This document shows, one piece after another, positions 16,517 to 26,085 of a stretch of DNA of 64,000 nucleotides. The DNA is from Candidatus Binatia bacterium (GTDB lineage Bacteria; Desulfobacterota; Binatia; UBA12015). How positions within the stretch are numbered: position 1 is the stretch's first letter; each line of letters opens with the position of its first letter. The stretch spans positions 1 through 64,000 of the forward strand of contig JAQWJE010000043.1 in assembly GCA_029248525.1 (NCBI GenBank), given 5' to 3'. A model generated the notes under the pieces. The model saw only the letters and a list, made by a program, of their open reading frames with translations. It did no database searches and was not told the origin of the DNA. The position numbers and the translations under genes were made by a program.

Positions 16517-17962
16517 TTGAAGTGGCAACAACATCTAATCTTGTTTCTGGTCGCCCTGGTGGCCGGCACTGGCGCCGCGTTTCTCACCGTCGACCTCCTC
16601 TTTCCCGAGGAGGAAGCCTCGATCACCGAGAGTGCCCCGCCGCGACAAGACAACGTCGTCCTGATCAGCATCGACACGCTGCGGCCGGATCATCTAAGCC
16701 TCTACGGCTACCCTCGAGAGACCAGCCCGGAGATCGACGCCTTTTTCGGCAAGTCCGAACTTTGGAAGAATGCCTACGCCGCAGAAGCCAGCACTGCGCC
16801 GAGCGTGGTCTCCCTCCTGACCGGTCGCCTGCCGCAAAACCACGGCGTCCGACTTTTCTACAGGCACCTCGGCGACGACATCCCGACATTGGCCGATATC
16901 CTGACCACCAACGGCTACGATACGAGCGCCATCGTCTCCAACATCGTCCTGACCGCAGAAGCCACCGGCCTCGATCAACGGTTCGACCATTACGATGATT
17001 TTGTCGATGAACGCGAAGGCATCCGAAAGGTCTGGGAACGGCGCGCCTCTCGGACCACCGACGCCGCACTCGAATGGCTCGGGAATCGCGCCTCGAGCGC
17101 CTCGCCCCATTTCCTTTGGGTTCATTATATCGACCCGCACGGTCCCTACCGATCGCCGGCCGACAAGCCTCGCAGCTTTTCCCACGAAGGACGTCAGGAA
17201 ATCCCCCTGAATCGAGTCCCGCGCTATACCCGACTCAAGGAAGACCCTACCGACGGACTCCTCTATATCGACCGCTACGACGAGGAAATTGCCTATATGG
17301 ACCGCGAAGTCGGCCGACTGCTCGACGAGTACAAGACAGCCGGCCTTGTGGAAAACACGATTTTTATTTTCACGGCCGATCATGGGGAGACCATGACCGA
17401 CGCCGACCGCTACTTCACGCACGGTTACGACACCCTTGAACCGGTCATGCGGGTGCCGCTGGCCGTGCGGCGTCCCGGCAATCCCGACGGCGTCTCGACC
17501 CAACCCGTTTCCACGATGGATATCGCACCCTCGGTTCTCGCCTGGCTGGGCCTGCCGGTGCCCACCTATATGGATGGTTTTCCACTTGGCGACCGCCCCG
17601 CCGAAGCGCCTGTTTCGCTCGAAGCGACCAGCCGTAAAAAGCAGATTCGCGCCGCCATTTCCGGCAACCGGAAATGGACCGTTCGACGAGATGCCCAAGG
17701 AAAGGTGCAAAGCCGACAAACGGGCCAATTCCGCGAGACCGACAGCCCTCTGGCAGCGACGGTTATCGCTGAGCCCGAGGCAGGAGACTGGGTCGAGTCA
17801 CCTGCCGCCGAAGTTTTGGAACATTGGATGCGGGATGATTCCTATCCGGAAAATTTGACCCCGGAAGGCGCACCTCCGCAATGGATCTCGGGGCCAAAAG
17901 TCGCTCCGGGACGCAGCGAGAAACAGATCGAAGGACTGCGCGCGCTCGGATACGTCGAATAG
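16517..17962 (+). CDS. membrane-anchored sulfatase-superfamily protein with Thr at the nucleophile position
   Basis: 481 aa from a TTG start (upstream GGGGG/CAGG); an N-terminal helix at 7-24 anchors it, so the catalytic domain is periplasmic. VLISIDTLRPDHLSLYGY (~48-65) and FIFTADHGETMTD carry the alkaline-phosphatase-superfamily metal ligands. At the site where true sulfatases have C/S-x-P-S-R for formylglycine, this protein reads T93-A-P-S-V followed by VSLLTG. It therefore cannot carry formylglycine and may be a phosphoesterase, phosphotransferase or other hydrolase. It ends with LRALGYVE, a tail shared with the second protein of this kind at 51480. The exact start is uncertain. Confidence 0.75.
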   Translation: MKWQQHLILFLVALVAGTGAAFLTVDLLFPEEEASITESAPPRQDNVVLISIDTLRPDHLSLYGYPRETSPEIDAFFGKSELWKNAYAAEASTAPSVVSLLTGRLPQNHGVRLFYRHLGDDIPTLADILTTNGYDTSAIVSNIVLTAEATGLDQRFDHYDDFVDEREGIRKVWERRASRTTDAALEWLGNRASSASPHFLWVHYIDPHGPYRSPADKPRSFSHEGRQEIPLNRVPRYTRLKEDPTDGLLYIDRYDEEIAYMDREVGRLLDEYKTAGLVENTIFIFTADHGETMTDADRYFTHGYDTLEPVMRVPLAVRRPGNPDGVSTQPVSTMDIAPSVLAWLGLPVPTYMDGFPLGDRPAEAPVSLEATSRKKQIRAAISGNRKWTVRRDAQGKVQSRQTGQFRETDSPLAATVIAEPEAGDWVESPAAEVLEHWMRDDSYPENLTPEGAPPQWISGPKVAPGRSEKQIEGLRALGYVE

Positions 17963-18104
17963 CACCGCCGACGAGTCCGATTCATCGGCCCGGAATCTTG
18001 CCCCCGCACAGGGACCCTTCCCAGCGACCCGAAAAACAACCCGCGAACCAAGCCTTTTCGGGCCGATTGCATCCGGGTCGGTCCTATCGTTACGCATTGA
18101 TGAG

Positions 18105-18770
18105 ATGGAGCCCGCTGCCACACGTATTCGCAAGCAAGACCTCGCCGAAGCACGCACCCGGATGTACCGGGATCTGGTCTTTCAGGCAGGTGAAAAGGTT
18201 TTTGCACACAAGGGTTTCAGCGAGAGCAGAATGGAAGATATCGCGGCGGAAGCCGGGATATCGCTGCGAACGCTTTATGCGACCTATCGAGGCAAGAAGG
18301 AGCTCTACCGACAGATCGAAGAAACTCGGATCGGCCAGCTTTTTGCCTCTGTCGTCATCGATACAGGCCTTCCCCCCCTGCCCCGGCTCCTCGCGGTGGT
18401 GCGCTGCTACCTGACTTTCCTCACCTCGCATCCCGCCTACCTGCGCATGCATCTGCGGCAGGGACAGTCCTGGGCCGTCCAGATCGGAGAAGGACCCCAA
18501 AATATGGAGGGCCGGATCGAGTTGGGTGTCCCCGAATTGGAAAAGATTTTTCGGGAAGGCATGCAAGACGGGACATTCTTCGATGGGGACCCCGAGGTTG
18601 CCGCTAGACTGATGCTCGCCAACCAGCAGATCCTGCTGGCGGATTGGGTGCGACGCGGCGCGCCCGGGAATCCCGATCAGATCCTCGAGACCGTGATCAC
18701 GCAAATCGAACGCAGCTTTGTCCCTCCGGCCAAACTCGGCCACGACCTCTCGCTCGCCGCGCGCGCCTGA
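18105..18770 (+). CDS. TetR/AcrR-family transcriptional regulator
   Basis: 221 aa. The N-terminal three-helix DNA-binding domain is plain: MEDIAAEAGISLRTLYATYR (~44-63) then GKKELYRQIEE. The C-terminal ligand domain (~85-215) is divergent. It stands alone between a plus-strand sulfatase-like gene and a minus-strand RNA methyltransferase gene, with no obvious target beside it. I cannot match it to the TetR-type palindrome at 58890, which is 40 kb away. Confidence 0.85.
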   Translation: MEPAATRIRKQDLAEARTRMYRDLVFQAGEKVFAHKGFSESRMEDIAAEAGISLRTLYATYRGKKELYRQIEETRIGQLFASVVIDTGLPPLPRLLAVVRCYLTFLTSHPAYLRMHLRQGQSWAVQIGEGPQNMEGRIELGVPELEKIFREGMQDGTFFDGDPEVAARLMLANQQILLADWVRRGAPGNPDQILETVITQIERSFVPPAKLGHDLSLAARA

Positions 18771-18779
18771 GCAGCAGCG

Positions 18780-19979
18780 TCAGCTTCGCCAGCCGGGACC
18801 GGATTTTTCAGGCGGCTTTGCCGAGATCGGAAACTCGAGAAATCGGCATTCGATGGGTCCGTTGAAAACAGGACGACGCGCCGAGGGCTTCAGACCCAGA
18901 GCGCCCGCATGAAACTTGTTGGCAACGATCACGCCGGCATGCCAGCCGAGAAACTTGCGCCGCAGGCGGTCCCCAAACTCTTGATAAAGACCCACCAACG
19001 CCTCCGGGTCCCCGAGCCTTTCGCCATAAGGTGGATTGGCCACCAGAAGACCCGGCGGGGCGTCCGGCGGCGGCGCCAGCGAGCGCATATCGCCTTTCAC
19101 CACCTCGACCAGGGACGCGACGCCAAGCCGCGAGAAATTCGCGCGCGCATCGCGAATACTGCGCCGGTCGACATCGCCGCCTGCGAGCAGATTGGGGATC
19201 TCTTCGATCGGCAGGAGCTTCGCCCGGGCCTCTTCCTGCAGTTCCCGCCATACGTCGGGCTGATGACCTGACCAGCCCACAAACCCGAAAGACTCCCGGC
19301 CGAGTGCGGGCGCCCGTTGTTGCGCGATACCGGCGGCCTCGAGCAGCAAGGTACCCGAACCGCAGAAAGGATCGTAAAAAGATTCGCCGGCGGCTGATCG
19401 CTCGGGCCACCGACAAAACAGGAGAAGTGCCGCGGCCAAAGTTTCGCGCAACGGGGCGGCCCCGGACATCCGACCGCCACCTCCGCGCAAATGCAAAGGT
19501 GCGCCGCAGAGATCCAGACTGAAGGTCGCTACCGAATGGTCGAGATAGACGTGAATGGGTACGTCGGGGTTTGCCGCATCGACATCGGGGCGCACGCCCC
19601 GTTGATCGCGCAGACGATCCACGATGGCATCCTTCACCTTGAGCGCGCCAAATCGAGTGTCTCGGATTTCGGGTGATTTGCCGACAAAGGAGACCGCGAT
19701 CGTGCGATCTCGATCGATATGATCCTCCCAGGCCACTTCGCGAGCCCCGGCGTAGAGACCATCGGCATCATGCACCTCCGCCCGCCCGAGGCGAAGAAAA
19801 ATTCGGCTGGCAAGCCGGGACCAAAGCACCGCACGATAGCCGTCACGCAGGCGGCCCTGAAATTCGACCGCCCCGCGTTGCGGCTTGACCTGACGCATTC
19901 CCAGACCTCGCAATTCCTCTGCGAGAACTTCCTCGATCCCCCGGGTGGAGGTCGCAACAAAATGGAGAGCCCGTGCCAT
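18780..19979 (-). CDS. THUMP-domain class I RNA methyltransferase (RlmL N-half/COG0116 type)
   Basis: 399 aa from ATG at 19979. The N-terminal THUMP region begins MARALHFVATSTRGIEEVLA. The catalytic domain has FYDPFCGSGTLLLEAAGIA (SAM-binding motif I), GGDVDRRSIRDARANFSRLG and LLVANPPYGERLGD, the N-P-P-Y active-site motif for N2-guanine methylation. The size fits single-domain orthologues that methylate one 23S rRNA guanine, not the long fused RlmKL of gammaproteobacteria. Its precise target base is inferred from family only. The gene is convergent with tetR, 9 bases apart. Confidence 0.85.
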   Translation of the reverse strand: MARALHFVATSTRGIEEVLAEELRGLGMRQVKPQRGAVEFQGRLRDGYRAVLWSRLASRIFLRLGRAEVHDADGLYAGAREVAWEDHIDRDRTIAVSFVGKSPEIRDTRFGALKVKDAIVDRLRDQRGVRPDVDAANPDVPIHVYLDHSVATFSLDLCGAPLHLRGGGGRMSGAAPLRETLAAALLLFCRWPERSAAGESFYDPFCGSGTLLLEAAGIAQQRAPALGRESFGFVGWSGHQPDVWRELQEEARAKLLPIEEIPNLLAGGDVDRRSIRDARANFSRLGVASLVEVVKGDMRSLAPPPDAPPGLLVANPPYGERLGDPEALVGLYQEFGDRLRRKFLGWHAGVIVANKFHAGALGLKPSARRPVFNGPIECRFLEFPISAKPPEKSGPGWRS

Positions 19980-20112
19980 GACGTCCCCGGAACCGTTACC
20001 AGCTAAAGCGCTCACAAGCTCGCGCAAAGGCCTCCGGGGCGATTTCTCCAGCCCGACCCATCGGATTCACCCCGGGCGTTGGCAAGTTGGCCTGCTGTGA
20101 TACCACCCCTGT

Positions 20113-21429
20113 ATGCAAGAGTTCTTTCCCGGCATCGGAAAAATCCCCTTCGAAGGACCGCGGTCCAGCAACCCCTTTGCGTATCGGTTCTACGAAGCCG
20201 ATCGAATGGTGCACGGCCGCAGAATGGAGGACCATCTGCGCATTGCTGTCTGCTGGTGGCATACCCTCTGCGCGCCCGGCAGTGATGTTTTCGGGGCGCC
20301 GACGCTCAACCGGCCCTGGCATGCCGCGGGCGGCGACGAGATGGCGCAGGCAAGGCAGAAGGTCGCCGTTGGTTTCGAGTTCTTCGAGAAGCTCGGGAAT
20401 CCCTATTTCTGCTTTCACGACCGCGACATCGCCCCGGAAGGAGACACTCTTGCCGCGAGTTGTGACCTTTTTGATCGGATCCTTGAAGACGTCGAAGCCG
20501 CGATGGCACGCAGCGGCACCAAACTCCTATGGGGCACGGCCAATCTTTTCGGTCATCCCCGCTACGCCGCCGGTGCCGCTACCAATCCCGACCCGGAGAT
20601 CTTCGCTTATGCGGCCGCCCAGGTTAAGCATGTCCTCGAGGCGACGCATCGGCTTGGCGGCGAAAATTATGTGCTTTGGGGCGGACGCGAGGGCTACGAT
20701 ACGCTGCTCAACACCGACCTGCGCCGTGAGCAGGAACAACTCGGGCGGTTCTTGAGTCTCGTCGTCGAACACAAGCATCGCATCGGTTTCTCCGGCACCA
20801 TTCTCATCGAACCGAAACCCTGCGAGCCGACCAAGCATCAATACGACACCGATGCCGCTACCGTGATCGGTTTCTTGCGACGCTTTGGTCTGGAAAAAGA
20901 AGTAAAGCTTAATATCGAGGTCAATCATGCCACTCTGGCCGGACATTCCTTCCATCACGAAATTGCCTGGGCGCTCGCCGAAGGCATGCTCGGTAGCGTG
21001 GATGCCAACCGAGGCGACCCCCAAAACGGGTGGGATACCGACCAATTCCCCAACGATCACGTCGAGCTGACGCCTGCTCTTTTCGAGATTCTCAAAGCCG
21101 GCGGACTCGACAGCGGCGGTTTCAACTTTGACGCCCATTTGCGGCGACAGAGTATCGCACCCGAGGACCTCTTCCATGCCCATATCGGCGGGATCGACAC
21201 ACTCGCCCGAGCGCTTCTTTGCGCCGAAGCGCTATTCGCTGATGGCGCTCTGCAAGCGCACGTCGATGAACGCTACGATGGCTGGGAGGGTTCTCTTGGC
21301 AAGGAGATCCTGAGCGGGGAGGCGTCTCTTGCCGATCTGGACAAACGGGTCCGTGATCAAAGTCTGGACCCCTCGCCACGCAGCGCGCGACAGGAAATGC
21401 TCGAAAACCTTCTCAATCGCTTCACCTGA
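20113..21429 (+). CDS. xylA: xylose isomerase
   Basis: 438 aa, the class II length. [16 protein letters not shown] (~96-111) holds the catalytic His-Asp pair, [16 protein letters not shown] (~233-248) the first metal Glu and Lys, [17 protein letters not shown] (~273-289) further ligands, [18 protein letters not shown] (~295-312) the Asp metal site, and [13 protein letters not shown] the last. All catalytic and metal residues are present. It interconverts D-xylose and D-xylulose (and glucose/fructose). No xylulokinase or sugar transporter is near, and the next gene is a CoA-transferase 28 bases on, so the local role is not a classic xyl operon. Confidence 0.95.
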   Translation: MQEFFPGIGKIPFEGPRSSNPFAYRFYEADRMVHGRRMEDHLRIAVCWWHTLCAPGSDVFGAPTLNRPWHAAGGDEMAQARQKVAVGFEFFEKLGNPYFCFHDRDIAPEGDTLAASCDLFDRILEDVEAAMARSGTKLLWGTANLFGHPRYAAGAATNPDPEIFAYAAAQVKHVLEATHRLGGENYVLWGGREGYDTLLNTDLRREQEQLGRFLSLVVEHKHRIGFSGTILIEPKPCEPTKHQYDTDAATVIGFLRRFGLEKEVKLNIEVNHATLAGHSFHHEIAWALAEGMLGSVDANRGDPQNGWDTDQFPNDHVELTPALFEILKAGGLDSGGFNFDAHLRRQSIAPEDLFHAHIGGIDTLARALLCAEALFADGALQAHVDERYDGWEGSLGKEILSGEASLADLDKRVRDQSLDPSPRSARQEMLENLLNRFT

Positions 21430-21457
21430 GGCGCGCCGAGCCCGAGGAGAGACGGCC

Positions 21458-23707
21458 ATGGCTGCCAATTCCACAGATACGCCCCTGCGCGGTATTGAGG
21501 TTATCGATCTGGCCGGAGAAGCCGGAGCGATGACCGGCAGGATTCTCGCTGATCTCGGGGCCAGCGTGGTTCGTCTGGAAGCCCCTGAGGGCGATCCTCT
21601 GCGCGCTACAGCGCCCCGTGACGACCATGGGCAGTCGCTGCGTCATCGGGCATGGAGCCTTGGCAAGAAACTGGAACGACTTGATCGACCAGCCGACCTG
21701 CCCGCTCGGCTCTCCCACGCCGACATCATTCTCGATACGCCTGACGCTACTCCTTTCGGAAGGCTCGACCCGGCAATCGCCCCGCAATCCGTCTGGGTCC
21801 GCATCACTCCTTTCGGTGCCATCGGCCCGCGGGCCCATTGGCGCGGAACCGACCTCGGAATTCTGGCCTCCACGGGCAACCTCTTCGCCACAGGCGAGCC
21901 TGACCGTCCCCCCGTCCGATGCGCCGAACCTGTCGCCTACGCTCACACGGGACCGGAAGCCGCCTTCGCCGCGCTCACGGCGCTGGCCAGCGGACGGCCA
22001 CAAATCGTGGATCTGTCGATGCAGGAGACCATCCTCAGCGCGAATATGGGCGGCCCGGGCAATTTCCCCGGTACCGGTGAGCGCGGATTGCGCAAGGGCG
22101 CTGTCACTGGACGCACGCGCGAAATTTGGCGCTGCCGGGATGGGTATGTGAGTTTCGGCTTGCGGGGCGGTCGAGCGCGGCTCAAAAGTTTGGCGATTTT
22201 GACCGACTTGCTGCGCGAGGAAGGCTTGCTCAACCCGGCATGGGAGGAGCGGGATTGGCTGAGCTATGACGCCAAAACCGCAGCGGAAGCCGAGCTACGA
22301 TCGCTGGAGGAACCGCTCGGCAAACTCTTCTCTCGTCGCTCGATGCGGGAATGGTACCAACTTGCGTGCGAGACAAACCTGATGCTGGCCCCGGCGGCAG
22401 GCCCCGACGAGATTCTCGCGCGGGCGCAAAATCAGGACCGAGAAGTTTTTCATACCGAGGGTGAGCTCCGCGGGCTGCCGGCGCGGATGGCACTTTGGCG
22501 AAGCGGCCCCGATACCGGCCTCTCCCAGGCCGTCGAGGCAACAAGCAACACGCCGGATCAGGGCTGCTGGGAGGGCCTTCGCGTTGTCGAATTCGGCAGC
22601 GGCGCCGCCGGACCGATCGCAGCCCGCTACTTTGCGGAAAACGGTGCTACCGTCATCAAGGTCGAATCCAGAGAAAGACCCGATTTCCTGAGGGCGATGT
22701 GGGCTCAGGCCAGCCCGCATGGGCTCGAGGGCTCCCCTCTCTTCAGCGCGCTGAACCCGGGCAAGAAAAGCATCACCCTGGACCTCAAGGACCCCACAGG
22801 TCTCGCTCGCGCCCGCGACCTGATCCAGTGGTCCGACCTCGTTCTGGAAAACTTTGCCCCCCGCGCCATGAGGGGCTTCGGTTTGGACTTCGAGTCTCTG
22901 GTGGCCGACCAACCCGACCTGATCATGATCTCCACCTGCCTGAACGGACAAACTGGCCCGCACCGCAACTACCCCGGGTTTGGCGGACAAGGCTCGGCGC
23001 TCGCGGGCTATAATTTCCTCACCGGATGGCCGGATCGCGAACCTCTCGGCCCCTACGGCACGATCACGGATTCGCTGGCGCCTCGCTTTACCGCGACCCT
23101 GGCTGCGGCCGCCCTGCTCCGCAGGCGCCGCAACGGACAAGGCGGGCATTACGACCTCTCGCAGGTCGAGGCGGCCGAGTATGCTCTGGGGCCCTGGCTG
23201 CTCGCCTACGCCCAGACCGGGAAAGCGGGCACACGTAACGGAAATCGGCATCCGGACGCGGCACCGCATGGCGTCTTTCCCACCCGTGGCAAAGAACGCT
23301 GGATCGCCATCGCCTGCCACACCGACGCGCAATGGGTTTCGCTGGCCGAGGAACTGAACCTCGCCACAGAAGGCCGCGCCCGTGCGGCCCAGCGCCAGAC
23401 GGATCTCGATTCACTGGAAAGCGAAATCCGCCAGGCCACCAAGGAGCTCGACGCCGAAGCTTTGGCCACGCGCCTGCAGGAACGCGGAATCGAGGCAGTT
23501 CCCGTAGCCGACTTCGGTGACGTCTTTGGAGATGCCACGCTCCGTGCCCGCGACCACTTCCAAACCTTGCAGCACCCAATTCTCGGCGAACGCTTCTATG
23601 AGCGCAACGGTTTCCGCATGAGTCAGGCAACGGCCGGGTACCGTGCCCCGACACCATTGCTCGGCCAGCATGACGACGAGCTTGCACAAATTCTCGCTGG
23701 CGACTGA
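21458..23707 (+). CDS. tandem fusion of two CaiB/BaiF (class III) CoA-transferase domains
   Basis: 749 aa, about twice the normal family length; ATG at 21458 follows GAGGAGAG. Domain 1 spans ~10-370 (GIEVIDLAGEAGAMTGRILA, GASVVRLEAPEGDPLR). Domain 2 spans ~375-745 (RVVEFGSGAAGPIAARYFAE, KSITLDLKDPTGLARARDLI, VLENFAPRAMRGFGLDF). In class III enzymes an Asp forms the aspartyl-CoA anhydride. In domain 2 the stretch HYDLSQVEAAEYALGPWLLA carries the usual context of the catalytic region. Domain 1 has VDLSMQETILSANMGGPGNF there. So a head-to-tail fused dimer is likely, perhaps with one degenerate half. It transfers CoA between carboxylic acids; the substrate is unknown. Confidence 0.85.
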   Translation: MAANSTDTPLRGIEVIDLAGEAGAMTGRILADLGASVVRLEAPEGDPLRATAPRDDHGQSLRHRAWSLGKKLERLDRPADLPARLSHADIILDTPDATPFGRLDPAIAPQSVWVRITPFGAIGPRAHWRGTDLGILASTGNLFATGEPDRPPVRCAEPVAYAHTGPEAAFAALTALASGRPQIVDLSMQETILSANMGGPGNFPGTGERGLRKGAVTGRTREIWRCRDGYVSFGLRGGRARLKSLAILTDLLREEGLLNPAWEERDWLSYDAKTAAEAELRSLEEPLGKLFSRRSMREWYQLACETNLMLAPAAGPDEILARAQNQDREVFHTEGELRGLPARMALWRSGPDTGLSQAVEATSNTPDQGCWEGLRVVEFGSGAAGPIAARYFAENGATVIKVESRERPDFLRAMWAQASPHGLEGSPLFSALNPGKKSITLDLKDPTGLARARDLIQWSDLVLENFAPRAMRGFGLDFESLVADQPDLIMISTCLNGQTGPHRNYPGFGGQGSALAGYNFLTGWPDREPLGPYGTITDSLAPRFTATLAAAALLRRRRNGQGGHYDLSQVEAAEYALGPWLLAYAQTGKAGTRNGNRHPDAAPHGVFPTRGKERWIAIACHTDAQWVSLAEELNLATEGRARAAQRQTDLDSLESEIRQATKELDAEALATRLQERGIEAVPVADFGDVFGDATLRARDHFQTLQHPILGERFYERNGFRMSQATAGYRAPTPLLGQHDDELAQILAGD

Positions 23708-23791
23708 AGCGAATGGCGGTCGATCCGCATCAGGGCTCGCGGCGTCACCCGGGAAGATGCAGAGAGGGGCAAAGCAGGATAAAAGCTCCCC

Positions 23792-24268
23792 ATGAGTGAA
23801 GAGAAGCCCAAATACCCGCCCTCCACCGAAGCCCAGCTGCGAATCGCAAAACCCCTTCTGAAGATTGGCGGCCGCATCAACACCTGGATCTACCGGGCCA
23901 CGGGCGGCACATGGGGACGCAGCTTTTTCGGAGACGGCGAAGTCGGGATCTTGCGGGTCACGGGTCGCAAGAGCGGGAAGATCTTTGATATCCCGCTCTG
24001 TTTTGCGCGAGACGGCGAGGACGTGATCATCATTGCCTCACAAGGCGGGATGCCCAAGCACCCACTCTGGTACCTCAATTTGGTCGCCAATCCCGAGGTC
24101 ACCTTCGAGATCGGGCCCAAGCGTGTCGACTACCGCGCCGAGACCGTGCCAGAGGGCGAAACCCGGGAACGACTCTGGGCGCTCGCAATGGAATCCTACG
24201 GGGATTTCGACAACTATCAGGCTCGAACCACGCGCAAGATCCCGGTCATCCGACTCTCGCCGAGCTAA
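23792..24268 (+). CDS. DDN-like F420H2-dependent nitroreductase-family protein
   Basis: 158 aa. GILRVTGRKSGKIFDIPLCF (~51-70) is the conserved cofactor-binding strand, followed by DGEDVIIIASQGGMPKHPLW and NLVANPEVTFEIGPKRVDYR, all typical of the deazaflavin-dependent nitroreductase (DUF385) family. It is the second member of the family in the window (see 13263) and closer to the canonical Ddn sequence. Its stop overlaps the stop of the opposing WYL regulator by four bases (CTAA). Substrate unknown; quinones are typical. Confidence 0.85.
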   Translation: MSEEKPKYPPSTEAQLRIAKPLLKIGGRINTWIYRATGGTWGRSFFGDGEVGILRVTGRKSGKIFDIPLCFARDGEDVIIIASQGGMPKHPLWYLNLVANPEVTFEIGPKRVDYRAETVPEGETRERLWALAMESYGDFDNYQARTTRKIPVIRLSPS

Positions 24269-25308
24269 TCTCCGTTATAAAGACGCGCCGCCGCCTGGTG
24301 TTCCTCGGCGACATATTTGCGCAGATCGGATGGGCTCAGGACCTCGATGTCGCGTCCCCAGGAGAGAATCCACCAAGCCAACTCCTGCCACCCGCGCAGC
24401 TTGGCCTTCAGCAAAACGTCGCCACCTTGAGTGGTCGACAGCCGAACGGTTCTTTGGTGCAGGCGCTCGGGAACCTGCTCGGCCGCGCGGCCCGACAAAC
24501 GCAAGGCAACCTCGCATTCCTTTCCACTCCAGATGCCGAACCCGTCACGCGTCATTTTTTCGGGATCGTAGTCTTTGGGAATGCGGAACTTCTCTCCGGT
24601 TACCTCAAGCTCCTCGATGCGATCCACCGCAAGGTAAATAGGATGTGCGTGTCGATCGGATGCCCCGAGGATATAGATCGCGTCCCGGTACAACACCATC
24701 GTGAAGGGATGAAAGGAATGCCAATTTCGTCGCCCCGACGGCTTGCGATACGCAAGACGCACCGTGCGACGCCTCAATACGGCCTGAAAAAGGACATCGA
24801 GCACCTCATCGTGATCCCGGTAATCCTTTGGCGCGAACGGCACATAGAAAAAGCGTTTCTCGATTTGATCGAGGGCTTCCCGCGTCTTCAACGGAAGTTT
24901 TTTCAGCGTCTGTTGCCACAGAACGTCGCCACTCTCGCCCACCGCTGTCCCCCGCAGCGCACGCAAAGCTGCCACCGAGAAAAACATCGCTGCAGCCTGA
25001 TGTGCGGCCGGATCGACACCGACTTCGGCGCCCCGGACACGCAAATGCCGACGAGCCCCTTGCTGACGGACTTCGACAAGAGGCTGGTTGGTCTCGTCGA
25101 ATAAAGACTCCTGCAGGATCTTGGTATAGCGGGTCATCGTTCGAGACGAGACGTCCAGCTGGTCTGCGAGGGTCTCCAAATCGCGTCCCCCCGGAGTCCG
25201 CAAAAGTTCCAGAAAGACTTGCAGGCAACGCTTGGTCGCCCCGTAGTTCGGCTTGCGAGACTCGCCTGCCTTTTCGACTCCCTTCGCTGCAGCCATCATC
25301 TGCGGCAT
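24265..25308 (-). CDS. WYL-domain HTH transcriptional regulator
   Basis: 347 aa from ATG 25308 (another ATG pair follows four codons on). RDLETLADQLDVSSRTMTRY (~42-61) is the HTH, then a linker, and the WYL region (~165-250) with TVRLAYRKPSGRRNWHSFHP and AIYILGASDRHAHPIYLAVDRI. The C-terminal WCX extension includes WILSWGRDIEVLSPSDLR. These regulators bind a ligand or nucleic acid through WYL and control DNA-damage, defence or metabolic genes. Nothing nearby looks like defence. It is the last gene before a convergent DDN-like gene. Confidence 0.85.
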   Translation of the reverse strand: MPQMMAAAKGVEKAGESRKPNYGATKRCLQVFLELLRTPGGRDLETLADQLDVSSRTMTRYTKILQESLFDETNQPLVEVRQQGARRHLRVRGAEVGVDPAAHQAAAMFFSVAALRALRGTAVGESGDVLWQQTLKKLPLKTREALDQIEKRFFYVPFAPKDYRDHDEVLDVLFQAVLRRRTVRLAYRKPSGRRNWHSFHPFTMVLYRDAIYILGASDRHAHPIYLAVDRIEELEVTGEKFRIPKDYDPEKMTRDGFGIWSGKECEVALRLSGRAAEQVPERLHQRTVRLSTTQGGDVLLKAKLRGWQELAWWILSWGRDIEVLSPSDLRKYVAEEHQAAARLYNGD

Positions 25309-25421
25309 CTCAAATTCCACGGAGAATCGCAAGTTTCTCCGGCAAGAACCGACAACCGTTGTCTTTTTCGCCGGAAGAGTCGGGGGCGTCGAAAGGGCCC
25401 GGAATGCCCGCAACCTCGGGA

Positions 25422-26012
25422 TCAGGTCAGAATTTTCTCGATATACGGAATCCGGTCAGCGCCAAAGAACATCTCCTCATCGAGAAAGAAGGTCGGAGCC
25501 CCGAAAGCCCCGCGCTCCACGGCCTCCTCGGTCGTATCCCGCAGCTCTGTCTTCACATCAGGCTCCAGAGAAGCCGCAAGCAGGGCCTCCGCGGGCAATC
25601 CCGCTTCCCGCAAAATACTGGCGAAGACACGCAGGTCACCAATCGCCTTCCCTGACCCCCAGAAGGCCGTGTAGACCGCTTGATGAAAGGCATCGAAAAC
25701 GCCCTCACGCTGTGCCGCGTGCGCGGTCCGCATGATTTGCAGCGTATTGATCGGCCAGCCCGGGGGGCTCTCGAACGGAACCCCGTAGTGAGCCACCGAT
25801 CGCCGTAGCTCCACCGCAAAATGACGGCGCTTGGCCTCGACCGGTTCGGCCGCGGGCGAATGACTTCCCACAGATTTGAACACTCCGCCCAACAGCATCG
25901 GGCGATAGGCAACTTCACAGCCGGTGCGCTCGATCAGACCGGGCAGTTGCGTGTCGGCAAAGTAACTATAGGGGCTTCCGTAATCGAAAAAGAATTCCAA
26001 GCGCTGGGCCAT
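25422..26012 (-). CDS. DsbA-fold 2-hydroxychromene-2-carboxylate isomerase-like protein
   Basis: 196 aa thioredoxin-fold protein of the NahD/kappa-GST group. LEFFFDYGSPYSYFADTQLP (~5-24) has Ser in place of the CxxC active site, the substrate or GSH-contact Ser of this family. ERGAFGAPTFFLDEEMFFGA near 165-184 is the conserved cis-Pro loop and end motif. In aromatic catabolism such enzymes isomerise hydroxychromene carboxylates with glutathione, but many members act on unknown substrates. It is followed 113 bases upstream on the minus strand by the WYL regulator gene, possibly its controller. A second homologue lies at 38667. Confidence 0.8.
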   Translation of the reverse strand: MAQRLEFFFDYGSPYSYFADTQLPGLIERTGCEVAYRPMLLGGVFKSVGSHSPAAEPVEAKRRHFAVELRRSVAHYGVPFESPPGWPINTLQIMRTAHAAQREGVFDAFHQAVYTAFWGSGKAIGDLRVFASILREAGLPAEALLAASLEPDVKTELRDTTEEAVERGAFGAPTFFLDEEMFFGADRIPYIEKILT

Positions 26013-26085
26013 GAGCCAACGTTAACCTAACGAGTCTCACCTTGCCTCCCCAAATGGCGCTCCCCCTCGCGATAGTGCAGAGCGA

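Noticed and set aside
18105-18770. TetR at 18105 as the repressor of the palindrome at 58890
   Set aside because: It lies 40 kb away and I see no matching palindrome by its own promoter; possible but unsupported.
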